Positions 1 through 8,883 of a stretch of 64,000 nt of DNA are shown piece after piece. Source of the stretch: Acinetobacter silvestris (GTDB lineage Bacteria; Pseudomonadota; Gammaproteobacteria; Pseudomonadales; Moraxellaceae); contig NZ_NEGB01000009.1 in the NCBI RefSeq assembly GCF_002135235.1, positions 1 to 64,000 on the forward strand, given 5' to 3'. Below the pieces are notes generated by a model. That model made no database searches and was not told the origin of the DNA. It saw only the letters and a list, made by a program, of their open reading frames with translations. How positions within the stretch are numbered: position 1 is the stretch's first letter; each line of letters starts with the position of its first letter. A program made the position numbers and the translations under genes.

Positions 1-681
1 AGGTTTATCAAATTCAATGCTAATACCGTTGCTATTAATGTCATCTTTATTCGATGCATCAACCACAACTTCTTTTGTTGAACCATCTGGACGAGTAATG
101 GTGATCACATCGCCTTCTTGGACTGGATCGACTGGCTTAACTGTCGCAGTAACTTTGCCATTGACCAAATCTGCAGAATCAATGCTGCCATCATTACCAT
201 TATGAATTATAACTTCTGGTGCTTTCGGGACAGTAAAGTCCGGTTTTATCGTTTCGTTATTATCACGTGCTACCGTTTCTTTATCATCGCCTGTTACAGC
301 AATTACACCACCAATTACACCAGCTCCAACCAACCATGGCACAAGAGCACCAAGCTTACCAGCTGCGTCTGGTAATAACACTTCTAACCCAGAAATACCT
401 TTATAATTGGAAATGCCATCAAACCAATATAAGACACAACCATTCTCTTCAAATACTAAATCAGAAGCCACACCATCATGTATTACAAAAAAGTTTTCAA
501 TTACAATTACTTCACCATTTTTTAGCTTCAGCAATAAATTGTTGCCATCACGTACAAATTCGGCAACGTCATCACGGTTCATTTTAGTATGAACAATAGA
601 AGCTTCTACTAAAGCAATGTGTGTAGTGTCAACTGTTGATTTACTCAAAGAGTCTTTTTCAATTACAATAAAATTAGTCAT
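1..681 (-). CDS. Bap-like giant adhesin, N-terminal part (runs off window)
   Basis: An open frame of 227 codons starts with ATG at 681 and is still open at base 1, so only the N-terminus is present. The first ~110 residues look like the BapA-type prefix domain of biofilm adhesins (EKDSLSKSTVDTTHIALVEA, then a hydrophobic stretch WLVGAGVIGGVIAVTG near residue 120). An Ig-like repeat begins with VTATVKPVDPVQEGDVITIT and ends IEFDKP at the edge. Family members are very large surface proteins secreted by type I systems, with many such repeats. The gene lies 42 bp behind the OmpA-like lipoprotein gene on the same strand, an arrangement typical of Acinetobacter bap loci. The call is by sequence resemblance; length and repeat number cannot be seen. 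Confidence 0.85.
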   Translation of the reverse strand, partial: MTNFIVIEKDSLSKSTVDTTHIALVEASIVHTKMNRDDVAEFVRDGNNLLLKLKNGEVIVIENFFVIHDGVASDLVFEENGCVLYWFDGISNYKGISGLEVLLPDAAGKLGALVPWLVGAGVIGGVIAVTGDDKETVARDNNETIKPDFTVPKAPEVIIHNGNDGSIDSADLVNGKVTATVKPVDPVQEGDVITITRPDGSTKEVVVDASNKDDINSNGISIEFDKP

Positions 682-723
682 ATTTCACTCAAAATGCATT
701 TTAATTATATTTCAAATATTTAA

Positions 724-1595
724 TTACTTAGAAACACCAATAATTTCCACAGTAACGCGACGATCTGGCTGTAAACATACTTTTAATGCTTCACGAGACT
801 TAGTCATAAAACAGCCATCTGTAATTGACTGATCCTTACCCGCACTGGCTATAGCTATAAAATTTTTAGCTACACCATTCTGAATCAGAAGATCACGTAC
901 CGTCTCAGCACGTTTTAAACCAAGTAACTTGTTATAGCTGTCCTTACCTAATCGATCCGTATGTCCCACTAATTTGATTTGGCGTACAGAAACGAAATTT
1001 GTTGAAATTGTTGTACAACATTAAGAATTTCCTGACGACCTTTCGGAAGTAAGTCATTAAGTGCTGAGCCATTGACATTAAACAATGTATCTGCTGCCAA
1101 ATTAATCTGCATCGTTGTTTCTTTCTTCACTAAATTTGGCACAGTACTATTTAACTTTTCATCTTTCACAGAACAAATTAAAGGACTACCGCCATTGCTA
1201 ATAAAGGGCTTACCTTGCGTATCTACAGACAATATAAAATTGCGATCGACTAATTGATCAACGCTAAGGTCTACATCACAACTTTGACATGAATTTGTAG
1301 TACAGTTTTTAACTTTAAAGTTATAAGTTTCGGACTTTAGATTGTACTGTGCAGAGTTATTTACATAAAAATTGCCCGCTTGAATACTGTCTATATAAAA
1401 ATCAATTGGACAGTTTTGTTTTGAAATTGAATCATCTGCACATAACTTCTGATCTCTTACTACACGAATAACCTGATTTTTTTCGGCACTTTTTTCTTGA
1501 AAAAGTAAATTTGCAGGTTTTTTATAATTTGGAGTAGTCGTACAAGCAGTAAGAAAAATAATAATAGCAATACTAATATTTATGGTTTTTAGCAT
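724..1595 (-). pseudogene. OmpA-family peptidoglycan-binding lipoprotein, frameshifted
   Basis: Two overlapping frames together encode one OmpA-family protein of about 290 residues. The first (1595 to 969) has a lipoprotein signal ending in lipobox LTAC and enters the OmpA C-domain (ADTLFNVNGSALNDLLPKG). It then leaves frame between 983 and 1000. The second frame continues the domain with VRQIKLVGHTDRLGKDSYN, LGLKRAETVRDLL and PDRRVTVEI, which carry the Asp and Arg expected to bind diaminopimelate. One missing base in the run around 985-1000 explains the break. It could be a real inactivating mutation, phase variation or a sequencing error. The protein would tether the outer membrane to peptidoglycan; its place just upstream of the Bap-like gene suggests a role with that adhesin. 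Confidence 0.8.
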
Positions 1596-2225
1596 AAAAA
1601 TACCCTACAAAAATACTCGGAATAATTAACAACCAATTATCTACGAATGTATATTTTTTACAATACTTTCCAATAAAATTACAAAATTAAATTAAAATTA
1701 AATCATTATTATTTAATAAATATTTAAATAAATATTAGCTGTACCACACAAAATTAAGGGATTTATTTATCCAAAAACCATCCAATTAATTTTTATATAG
1801 ACACACTCGCTCAACAAAATAAGTTTAATTCATATAAAAAAGGAAAGCCTTTTTACTTTAAACCTACACAATCCTATGAGCTGATAAATGTAATGCGAGA
1901 CGTTCTAAAGAGTCGAAATATTGAACCAATAATCAAAGTCATCCGGCATACTAAAAAACTGTGGAATTAGTTTTATATCTACAGGATGATGCACTTTGCC
2001 TTGTGCCATGAGGTGAGTCTTGACGTATAGTAATCATTTCGTTATCACAGTTTTTATGTGACTTTTACCATTCCATGCCTGATATTGAAAAACTACTTTA
2101 AAATCGGTTACTTTAGATAACTACTTTTATTAAATTTTTGCTCTAGGCAAGGCAATAGATAGACAATATTTAACAGACTTATGTATTATTTTGAACAAAA
2201 AATAAAGGAGCTAGAGCCCCCAATA
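1596..2225. other. AT-rich gap with a decayed coding remnant
   Basis: No intact gene is seen. The stretch 1620-1760 is very AT-rich and probably carries the promoter of the lipoprotein/Bap pair. On the minus strand between about 2037 and 1864 two frames join into something protein-like: HLMAQGKVHHPVDIKLIP, then FFSMPDDFDYWFNI, then after a shift SLERLALHLSAHRIV and a stop. This looks like the C-terminus of a dead gene of unknown family. Confidence 0.4.
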
Positions 2226-2454
2226 TCAACGAGTCGCTAACTTAGCCTCAATCCATTGATTAACTTCCCAAGCAGACCACCCCACACGCCCTACTGTCAG
2301 ATGTACTTGTTTTGGAAAAGTAGGATCATAGTGCTTGTGACGTTCATCCATAATGTTATATATCGTTGCACGACTCAAACATGTAAATTGAATAACTTCT
2401 TTATAAGTTAATAATTTGATTCATCTGAAAAGTTTGGCCTGTGATCGCATTCAT
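2226..2454 (-). pseudogene. AlpA-type prophage regulator, frameshifted
   Basis: A strong Shine-Dalgarno (AGGAG) precedes ATG at 2454, giving MNAITGQTFQMNQ. After one extra base in the CAAATTATTA stretch the reading continues as LLTYKEVIQFTCLSRATIYN, then FPKQVHLTVGRVGWSAWEV and NQWIEAKLATR before TGA at 2226-2228. This is the winged-helix AlpA family found in P4-like satellites and genomic islands, where it activates the integrase or excision genes. The single-base shift near the start probably makes it non-functional. With the tRNA fragment at 2810 it is the best evidence that an integrated element once sat here. Confidence 0.75.
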
Positions 2455-2809
2455 GATGTTTACTCCTGATCATCGATGCGAGCGGTATTCGCTCAAATAA
2501 TCGAGCACTCTGTAAAATTTAACTTTCATGAACTCCCACTTTTAATTCACCGTCCTCACACTCCTCGGCCAAGGGATGAGATCAATAAATTTCTGCGAAA
2601 AAGGTTGAGTAAGGCAACAGCTATACTCCATTTAGTCACCTTGTTAGAGAAAGAATGTATATAAAGTTGGAAGGTGTAATACTCAAAATCAGATCAATAA
2701 CCAGTTACTAAAAGAATAAATTAAATTGCACTTTTATTTTTTACGGTACACAATGTGGTATGAAACACAAAAATTTATTATTTTATTTTTCAATTAGATA
2801 AAAAACTAA

Positions 2810-2832
2810 TTCGAGTCCCGCAGAGCGCACCA
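2810..2832 (+). other. tRNA-Arg 3'-end fragment, probable attachment-site relic
   Basis: The 23 bases have the form of a tRNA 3' end: T-loop TTCGAGT, T-stem half CCCGC, acceptor half AGAGCGC, then ACCA. The acceptor half fits the GCGCTCT 5' end of gammaproteobacterial tRNA-Arg. No tRNA body lies upstream, so this is not a gene. Islands that integrate into tRNA genes leave such a copy at their far end. Confidence 0.65.
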
Positions 2833-3070
2833 TTTTATAGTTTATTTGCAACCATTTAGAAAAATTAAATCAATGATTTATACCCCCCCCTTCTATTCAC
2901 ATCTAAAATAACCTATTAGAAGTCATACTGTTTTGAAGACTTTTACCGCATACTAAAAATTGTTATCCCCTTAATAGATACAAAGATTAAAACAACAAAA
3001 GCCCCCTCTGGAAAAGTTCAAAAGCTCTCTGATAGTAATGGCTATTTCTAAAACTTGTGATAAAAATTAG
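2833..3070. other. Gap with no recognisable gene
   Basis: A short AT-rich stretch with an eight-C run at about 2883. I see no coding frame, RNA or clear repeat in it. Confidence 0.5.
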
Positions 3071-3286
3071 AGATTTGATTATTCATATCCTTACACCAAG
3101 CAATGCAATTCATTAAGTTTTGGATCTTTAAATTTAACGGAACTATCTCCATTTATTGCCTGCTACTGTATTTTTATCCATATTATTTTGAATGAACACT
3201 TAACTTTAATACAATCGATTGGTTCTATATTAAGTATAGTTGGTGTAATGATAATCGCGTTCTCAAAACCTAAACTCAACTCTTAA
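3071..3286 (+). pseudogene. C-terminal stump of a DMT/EamA-family transporter
   Basis: After a stop at 3068-3070 an open frame runs to TAA at 3284. Its second half reads as the last two helices of a drug/metabolite transporter: SFGSLNLTELSPFIACYCIF, LNEHLTLIQSIGSILSIVG, VMIIAFSKPKLNS. The remaining eight helices are absent, so it is a fragment. It sits 120 bp before a complete DMT transporter of a different subfamily (YddG-like) and is not a piece of it. Confidence 0.6.
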
Positions 3287-3406
3287 TACAAAACATGTAT
3301 CCATAATAAAAACTCATTGATATATGAAAAATCATCATGCGAATAAAACTTCTCAATAACCTAGTAAAAAATTATTATTAACATTTATTTAAATCAGACA
3401 ACTCCA

Positions 3407-4309
3407 ATGAATCGCCAGATTGCAACCAGCATCGGTATTTTAGCTCTATTGCTGTGGTCTACCTTAGTCGGTTTATTACGACTCTCGACGGAAAAATTTG
3501 GCCCACTATATACAGTTACTTATGTCTATACTTTCAGTGCCATTATTTTATATTTATCTTACGGTCTACCTGATTTTAAAAAAGTTTCTAAAAAATTCTT
3601 ATTTATTTCTAGCATACTGTTTGTTATTTTTGAGTTATGTTTCGCATTTTCAATTACTTTAGCTCAATCATCAGAAAAATCTATAGAAATGAATATTATT
3701 TTCAGTCTATGGCCAACATTAATTATTTTAATACTCGCTTTTTTAAAAGAAGAAAAAGTAAATTTTTTAACTATTGTTGGTGTGTTAATTAGTTTTTCTG
3801 GCATTATCATGATCAATTACCACCCAAACATGAATTTTATTGATAATTTTTATAAAAATCCAACCAGTTATTTACTCATTTTATTAGCATCCTTACTCTG
3901 GGCGGTATACTGTATTTATACTAAAAAACAGAGCAATGGTACGAATGCTATTTCGTTGTATTTTATTTTAACAGCTGCGGCTTTATGGGTTTTAACATTA
4001 TCTACCCAAGGTTTTTCTTTCCCTCACGTTAACTCTATCACGAGTTATTTCTTAATTATTCTAAATGCTTTCTTTTTTGCAATGGGATATTTAGCTTGGA
4101 ATGTGGGTATTATTAAGGGCAATATGCCAATATTAGTCATGCTCTCCTATTTTTCCCCAATGCTTTCATCAGCATTTTCAGTCATTGTTTTACATTCAAG
4201 TTTATCTACAAACTTCTGGTATGGTGCAATCATTGTCACGATTGGATCACTAATATGTTGGCTTTCTATTCGTAAAAATCAAGTTCAGCAATCTAAATTA
4301 GCAACTTGA
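3407..4309 (+). CDS. YddG-like aromatic amino acid exporter (DMT family)
   Basis: The 300-residue protein has about ten predicted hydrophobic helices and closely follows the E. coli YddG pattern, starting MNRQIATSIGILALLLWSTL with VGLLRLSTEKFGP next. Other family-like stretches are FELCFAFSITLAQSSE, SLWPTLIILILAFLKEEK and LAWNVGIIKGNMPILVMLSY. YddG exports aromatic amino acids and some dyes across the inner membrane; the substrate here is inferred only. A paralogue lies at 43171. The gene stands alone, convergent with the porin at 4433 and separated from it by a perfect hairpin. Confidence 0.8.
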   Translation: MNRQIATSIGILALLLWSTLVGLLRLSTEKFGPLYTVTYVYTFSAIILYLSYGLPDFKKVSKKFLFISSILFVIFELCFAFSITLAQSSEKSIEMNIIFSLWPTLIILILAFLKEEKVNFLTIVGVLISFSGIIMINYHPNMNFIDNFYKNPTSYLLILLASLLWAVYCIYTKKQSNGTNAISLYFILTAAALWVLTLSTQGFSFPHVNSITSYFLIILNAFFFAMGYLAWNVGIIKGNMPILVMLSYFSPMLSSAFSVIVLHSSLSTNFWYGAIIVTIGSLICWLSIRKNQVQQSKLAT

Positions 4310-4368
4310 TTAATCGAAATAACTAAAAATCACTTTCACCTTATATTAATAATATTCCTATTCAAAAC

Positions 4369-4394
4369 TTCAGGAAGCGAAATCGCTTCCTGAA
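4369..4394. terminator. Hairpin between convergent genes
   Basis: A perfect 12-bp inverted repeat (TTCAGGAAGCGA, spacer AA) lies between the convergent yddG-like and porin genes. It probably ends both transcripts, although no long T tract follows. Confidence 0.6.
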
Positions 4395-4432
4395 AATAAT
4401 ATAACCGCTTAACCCTGTAAAAGGGTCTATTT

Positions 4433-5605
4433 CTAAAAATTATAGATCAACATAATATTCAAAAGCTTGTTCCACTTTCCATCGTCACCCGCAGCCAAGG
4501 AGCTACCTGTTCCACCGACAAATGGATCATTCTTAGTCATTAAATACTCTGTATATAAAGAAACATTTTTATAACCCCATGCGACACCCACAATATTTCG
4601 TTGTGAGTCATCAAAACCCTGCTCTTTTTTATTAAACCCACTCAGCACCATATATGGAGTGATATTGAAAGAATCTCGAACATTCTTAAAGACATAACTG
4701 GTATCTAGAGTATAAAAGTAACCTTTATTCGCAATATCATATTCAGTATCAAAAGAACCAAAAGTTGAACTGTTCGGGCTCAAAGCATCTTTATTGCTAA
4801 TCGACTGTTTCCCACCTGTAAGAACTATATTCAAATTCTTATAGTTAATTCGGTTAAACAGTGCCCAAGCATTTCGTGTACCATCCGCCGAAGCCTTCTT
4901 ATTTTCAATATCTGAATGCCAATAACTTCCACCTAATGAGACTTTCAAATCATCTGTCGTTAAAAACTTAAGTTCTTGATCAACACGAGCCATCCACATA
5001 TTTTTTTCATTTAAATCTGTTTTAAGTGGATCAGAGGATGTCACCATATTGCCTGTATAACGTGCAGCATCTTTACTTTCACCATGGTAATTTCCACCAT
5101 CTGTAGCAAAATAAGCTAAATCTACTTTGGTTGCTGAAGGCATTTCAACGTGATAATTCACGCCTAAATTCAAAGCATCCTGTAATCCCATGGTATTGTT
5201 GATGCCTGCATAGAAACTACTATCCCAATATCGCCCTGGCCCAAATGGAATCGGTTGTAAACCTACACTGATATTATCAGTAGAATTTAGGCGATATCCC
5301 ATATAACCCGAAACCAAAGTTGAAAAGTCACAAAAGGTATCATACTGATAACAACGATATTCGGCTTGACCAAACCAATCAGGAGATTCATAACCTAAAC
5401 GTAAAATTGCTGCATCAAATTTCACTTTCTGATCGGATGCTGGTTCACCATAATGCTTATCTTGATAGTTTGCTCGGACTGCCCCAGATACTGTCAATGC
5501 ACCTAATTCGCTTTGTGGATCACCAAAGGTCACACCAGCAAAACTAGGCAATGTCATGACAATGCTCACTAGGCCGAATCCAACTTTTAAATACGTCTTT
5601 TTCAT
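4433..5605 (-). CDS. Outer-membrane porin, paralogue of the one at 25164
   Basis: The 390-residue protein has a signal peptide (MKKTYLKVGFGLVSIVMTLP, cleavage near SFA) followed by beta-strand-rich sequence ending in a C-terminal aromatic (LIYNF), as expected of a barrel. AAGGA lies eight bases before the start. It shares many stretches with the porin at 25164: RCYQYD, DGGNYHGESKDAARYTGN, SYWHSD, KNDPFVGG, LAAGDDGKW. The paralogues flank the two quaternary-ammonium clusters, so I infer that they admit those substrates; no specificity is proven. The gene lies downstream of the cupin gene but after an inverted repeat, so it probably has its own promoter. Confidence 0.75.
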   Translation of the reverse strand: MKKTYLKVGFGLVSIVMTLPSFAGVTFGDPQSELGALTVSGAVRANYQDKHYGEPASDQKVKFDAAILRLGYESPDWFGQAEYRCYQYDTFCDFSTLVSGYMGYRLNSTDNISVGLQPIPFGPGRYWDSSFYAGINNTMGLQDALNLGVNYHVEMPSATKVDLAYFATDGGNYHGESKDAARYTGNMVTSSDPLKTDLNEKNMWMARVDQELKFLTTDDLKVSLGGSYWHSDIENKKASADGTRNAWALFNRINYKNLNIVLTGGKQSISNKDALSPNSSTFGSFDTEYDIANKGYFYTLDTSYVFKNVRDSFNITPYMVLSGFNKKEQGFDDSQRNIVGVAWGYKNVSLYTEYLMTKNDPFVGGTGSSLAAGDDGKWNKLLNIMLIYNF

Positions 5606-5723
5606 TTACATATCCTTGTTTAAATGAAGATTTATAGAAAGCTATTCCTGCTTTCTCATACTTTTTCAGGCAACACTTCTCCCTTCAGGAGAAATTCCCA
5701 AATTTGATTTTTTTGAAATTGAT

Positions 5724-5752
5724 CGTTATAGGCCTTGGCTTGGCCTATAACG
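5724..5752. repeat. 11-bp inverted repeat upstream of porin gene
   Basis: CGTTATAGGCC, spacer TTGGCTT, then its reverse complement. It lies between the end of the cupin gene and the porin start. It may end the cupin operon or be an operator for the porin; there is no T tract to decide. Confidence 0.55.
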
Positions 5753-5813
5753 TAAAAAGATTATATAAAGATAAATTGATACGCTTTAATTGGCTCTAAT
5801 AATTGCCTAGCAT

Positions 5814-6167
5814 TTAGGCTAAGCCGTGTAATTCTTTCCAATTTCCAGGATGTACCACATAACCAAATAAGGCATGCCCACCATAGATTAATTCTGTTCC
5901 TTCTGGTATCCACAACATTTGCCCTGGGCGTACCTCATATTTATGACCATTAGCTGTGAGTTCAAAACATCCCTCAATCACAAAGACCACTTCATCATAA
6001 AGAACTTTCCAAGTGACTTCTGCTCCTTCCCAGCGTGCAAACCCAATCCCCATATTGGGTGAAACATCTTCGCCTAATGCTCTTGCTACATAGGCAGTAC
6101 CATCTGGAGTTTCGCCACGTAAATTAAAATTAAGCTTGGCACTATCTACTAACTTGACTTCTTTCAT
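5814..6167 (-). CDS. Cupin-domain protein, last gene of cluster 1
   Basis: A 117-residue single-domain cupin. I chose ATG at 6167 because AGGA lies seven bases upstream and it follows the stop of the flavoprotein gene by 13 bp; an upstream TTG at 6218 would overlap that gene. Cupin sequence is visible in the second half: VLYDEVVFVIEGCFELT, YEVRPGQMLWIPEGTEL. The usual metal-binding His set is largely replaced, so a binding or EutQ-like role is as likely as catalysis. Its place in the operon suggests handling of an intermediate of the same pathway. Function is not known. Confidence 0.7.
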   Translation of the reverse strand: MKEVKLVDSAKLNFNLRGETPDGTAYVARALGEDVSPNMGIGFARWEGAEVTWKVLYDEVVFVIEGCFELTANGHKYEVRPGQMLWIPEGTELIYGGHALFGYVVHPGNWKELHGLA

Positions 6168-6180
6168 GTCTTTATCCTGT

Positions 6181-7497
6181 TTATAATTCACTACGACTTC
6201 GCCATTTTTCAAATGCAATACGGGTTTTTACCCCAATGCCTAAAAATGGCTCTGGTGGGTTTAAGCTCGGCATACCAGTGACATACTGAATATCTTTTAA
6301 GGCTGCGGAATCTGTACCTACAATTAAATCAGCCAGTAATGTTCCTGAAATTGTTCCCCATGCAGCACCAACCCCATTGTCACAAGCGCTGGCATAAACA
6401 CCATCTTCCAACTGACCAAAGAAATTGGTGAAATTACGAGAAATAGCATAAACGCCACCCCACGTGTGGGTGAATGGAACATCTGCTAAATCAGGATAAC
6501 GAGCTAAATATGCTTTGCGATGGTCTTCTTGAACCCAGCATCGAGTTTCATCACTCACATTTGCACCATATTTCGGCACATGTTTATAGGTATTACGAAT
6601 TAAGATACGGCGATCTGCCGTCATGCGTAAGGTCGTGCCTGCATGATCTGCTGGGGTAAGTCCCCAATCTAACTCACCATGATAACGTGACATTTCAGCA
6701 TCAGTTAAAGGTCGAGTCCAACTTGCAAAAGTCATTACTGGTAATAGACGGTTTTTTAAATAACCGAATTCTTTGGTAAAAATACTGGTCGCCAATAACA
6801 CGGTTGGTGTCGTTATAGTGCCGTTATCACCTTGAAGTATCCATTGACCATTCTCCTTTTTCAAACTTCGAACAGGAGATTGTTCCAATAATTCTACGTT
6901 TTCAGGTAAATGATCTCCCATACCTCGGACTAAAGCGGCTGGTTGCATTAAATAAGAACTGGGCGTAAAAATCGCTCGACTATAATAATCTGTCCCCAAA
7001 ACCTTTTTCAGCTCTGCTTTTTCCACCCAGCGAAACGGCTCTCCAAGATCTTTCATCAAGTGTTCAAAGTGATTAAGATGTGCTTCTCCTCGCTCACCAA
7101 TCGCCCCTTGATATTTACCAGCCGCAGACCATTGGCATTCGATGTTATATTTTTCGACCAAACCCTGTAATTGAGCAATGGCTGCTCGGTTCAAACTTAA
7201 CAATTTTTGCTTATGCGCTGGATCTGGATGACTTAATGCAAATTTATGTGGCAAATCAATCACAAATCCCGAGTTACGACCAGATGCGCCTTCTGCAATA
7301 CGTTGAGCATCAATTAAAATAATGCGTGCATTTGGCTTTAACTCAGCAAGCCTACGTGCTGCTGCTAATCCCGCAAAACCTGCACCAATAATTGCATAGT
7401 CAGCTTTTTGTGTCCCAAGCAACTTCTGGGCAGGTGATGCTGGCGGTAAAGCTGAGTACCAACCACAAGTACTATCATCATTTGGTAAAGCAATCAT
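6181..7497 (-). CDS. DadA-like FAD-dependent amine/amino acid oxidoreductase
   Basis: A 438-residue flavoprotein of the D-amino acid oxidase superfamily, closest in look to gamma-glutamylputrescine oxidases. Near residue 35 is the dinucleotide-binding motif YAIIGAGFAGLAAARRLAEL, followed by EGASGRNSGFVIDLP, the conserved region near the flavin. The C-terminal part has GGVYAISRNFTNFFGQLEDG and ASACDNGVGAAWGT, typical of the family's FAD-binding end. Family enzymes oxidise secondary or primary amines to imines or aldehydes. In this operon it may take the demethylated amine made after the Rieske enzyme; that is inference. It lies 11 bp from the rubredoxin-flavoprotein gene upstream and 13 bp from the cupin. 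Confidence 0.8.
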   Translation of the reverse strand: MIALPNDDSTCGWYSALPPASPAQKLLGTQKADYAIIGAGFAGLAAARRLAELKPNARIILIDAQRIAEGASGRNSGFVIDLPHKFALSHPDPAHKQKLLSLNRAAIAQLQGLVEKYNIECQWSAAGKYQGAIGERGEAHLNHFEHLMKDLGEPFRWVEKAELKKVLGTDYYSRAIFTPSSYLMQPAALVRGMGDHLPENVELLEQSPVRSLKKENGQWILQGDNGTITTPTVLLATSIFTKEFGYLKNRLLPVMTFASWTRPLTDAEMSRYHGELDWGLTPADHAGTTLRMTADRRILIRNTYKHVPKYGANVSDETRCWVQEDHRKAYLARYPDLADVPFTHTWGGVYAISRNFTNFFGQLEDGVYASACDNGVGAAWGTISGTLLADLIVGTDSAALKDIQYVTGMPSLNPPEPFLGIGVKTRIAFEKWRSRSEL

Positions 7498-7508
7498 CTT
7501 GTTCTTCC

Positions 7509-8858
7509 TTAAACTATCGATGGTTGATGGGTATTCAGTTTCTCAAGCCACTGACTACGATGTTGTTGTAATTGACGTCCCAATAAGGCAAAACCTATTA
7601 ATTTTCCTGTGTCATCATAAAAACCTGCACTCCATTCTCCCTCATGTTGTTCAACATGCCATTTTCCATCCCCCATTGCAGGAAGGAGTGAAAGCGGTAA
7701 AATTGGCGTTTTCACAATGACAGGACTGTTTTGTAATTGAGTCATTTGAGTTTTGCCTAATAAATTGTCCGCTAAGGCTGGAATTGCCTGATTAATCGGA
7801 CTAATGTAAGGCAGCCATTGACCTTCTACTTCAGCACAATCACCTAAAGCAAAAATAGAGTTATCACTGGTGCAGTGATCAAGACCTGTACAAATACCAT
7901 GTGCTGTATTTAAACCTGCCATTTGTGCCAATGTAATATTTGGGCGTAATCCAACAGCACTCAAAATCAAGTCTGTCTCTAATAACTGCCCATCTTGTAA
8001 CTGAACTTGATAACGCTCATTAATACTCTGGATTGACTGAATACTATTTTGTAATTTCCATTCAACTCCAATTTGATTCAGTGCATTTTGTAATGCATGA
8101 CCTAATTCTTCTGGAATCAAACGTCCCATTGCTGATCGACCTAAGCCGACTACGGTCACTTGAATACCATGCGCAGCGAGATCATTGGCAAATTCACATC
8201 CGATTAATCCATCACCTAGAATAGTAACGTGTTGTTTGGTCTCTAACTTTTCTCGGAAAAGACGATAATCAGCTAAATCATTCACACTATAGACATGAGA
8301 CGTATCGCCCTGAATTGGAATAACAATCGGACTTGCACCAGTAGCTAAAACCAAGCGGCCATATGGATATTCACCAATAGAGGTGTGAATTTTTTTCTTC
8401 ACACGATCAATTTGCTTAACAAATGTATGCGCATAAACTCGAATATTTAAGCGTTGTTCCCAACTTAAGGCGGTCTCTCGTACCAAACTTTCCCCGTCTT
8501 TACCTAATGCCAAAGCATTCGACAAAGAAGGTTTGCTATAAATTGCACCATCATCTGCTGTAAATAGGGTAATGGACACATCTTTTGATTGATTACGTAA
8601 TGCTGTAGCCAATTGATACCCAGCATGACCACTTCCAATAATCACAATAGGTTCAATCACATTTACAATGCTTGATTCTTCAAGAGCAATATCTGTAATA
8701 TCCAGCATTTCAAAATCAGCTTTACCAACCTGACATTCAGGGCACATCCAATCTTCAGGAATGTCTTCCCATTTGGTACCTGGAGCAATTCCGTCGTCAG
8801 GCCAGCCTTTCGCTTCATCGTAAATCCAGCCACAGACAATACATAACCACTTTCTCAT
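7509..8858 (-). CDS. Rubredoxin fused to NAD(P)H-dependent flavoprotein reductase
   Basis: A 449-residue fusion. Residues 1-55 are a complete rubredoxin ([20 protein letters not shown], then [20 protein letters not shown]) with two CxxC pairs for one iron. After a linker comes a pyridine-nucleotide flavoprotein reductase: FAD motif [22 protein letters not shown](P)H motif [18 protein letters not shown], and the second FAD motif [11 protein letters not shown]. Rubredoxin reductases pass electrons from NAD(P)H to rubredoxin; here donor and acceptor are on one chain. No ferredoxin reductase of the CntB type is coded in this operon, so this protein is the obvious candidate donor for the Rieske oxygenase at 10316. 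That coupling is inferred. Confidence 0.85.
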   Translation of the reverse strand: MRKWLCIVCGWIYDEAKGWPDDGIAPGTKWEDIPEDWMCPECQVGKADFEMLDITDIALEESSIVNVIEPIVIIGSGHAGYQLATALRNQSKDVSITLFTADDGAIYSKPSLSNALALGKDGESLVRETALSWEQRLNIRVYAHTFVKQIDRVKKKIHTSIGEYPYGRLVLATGASPIVIPIQGDTSHVYSVNDLADYRLFREKLETKQHVTILGDGLIGCEFANDLAAHGIQVTVVGLGRSAMGRLIPEELGHALQNALNQIGVEWKLQNSIQSIQSINERYQVQLQDGQLLETDLILSAVGLRPNITLAQMAGLNTAHGICTGLDHCTSDNSIFALGDCAEVEGQWLPYISPINQAIPALADNLLGKTQMTQLQNSPVIVKTPILPLSLLPAMGDGKWHVEQHEGEWSAGFYDDTGKLIGFALLGRQLQQHRSQWLEKLNTHQPSIV

Positions 8859-8883
8859 CGTGTCTACTTCCCTTTTCTACTAT

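Noticed and set aside
983-1000. Programmed ribosomal frameshift in the OmpA-like gene
   Set aside because: No classic slippery heptamer with a downstream structure is visible, and OmpA-family genes are not known for it. A plain indel is simpler.
2476-2664. Short plus-strand open frame of 62 codons
   Set aside because: No ribosome site, no family resemblance, and it lies opposite the upstream part of a decayed island. Probably chance.
2810-2832. Functional tRNA gene
   Set aside because: Only the T-loop and acceptor 3' half are present; there is no anticodon or D arm upstream.
5320-5547. Open frames opposite the porin and many other genes (for example 9506-9910, 20793-21194, 58454-58825)
   Set aside because: They lie wholly within well-supported genes on the other strand and have composition typical of antisense shadows.
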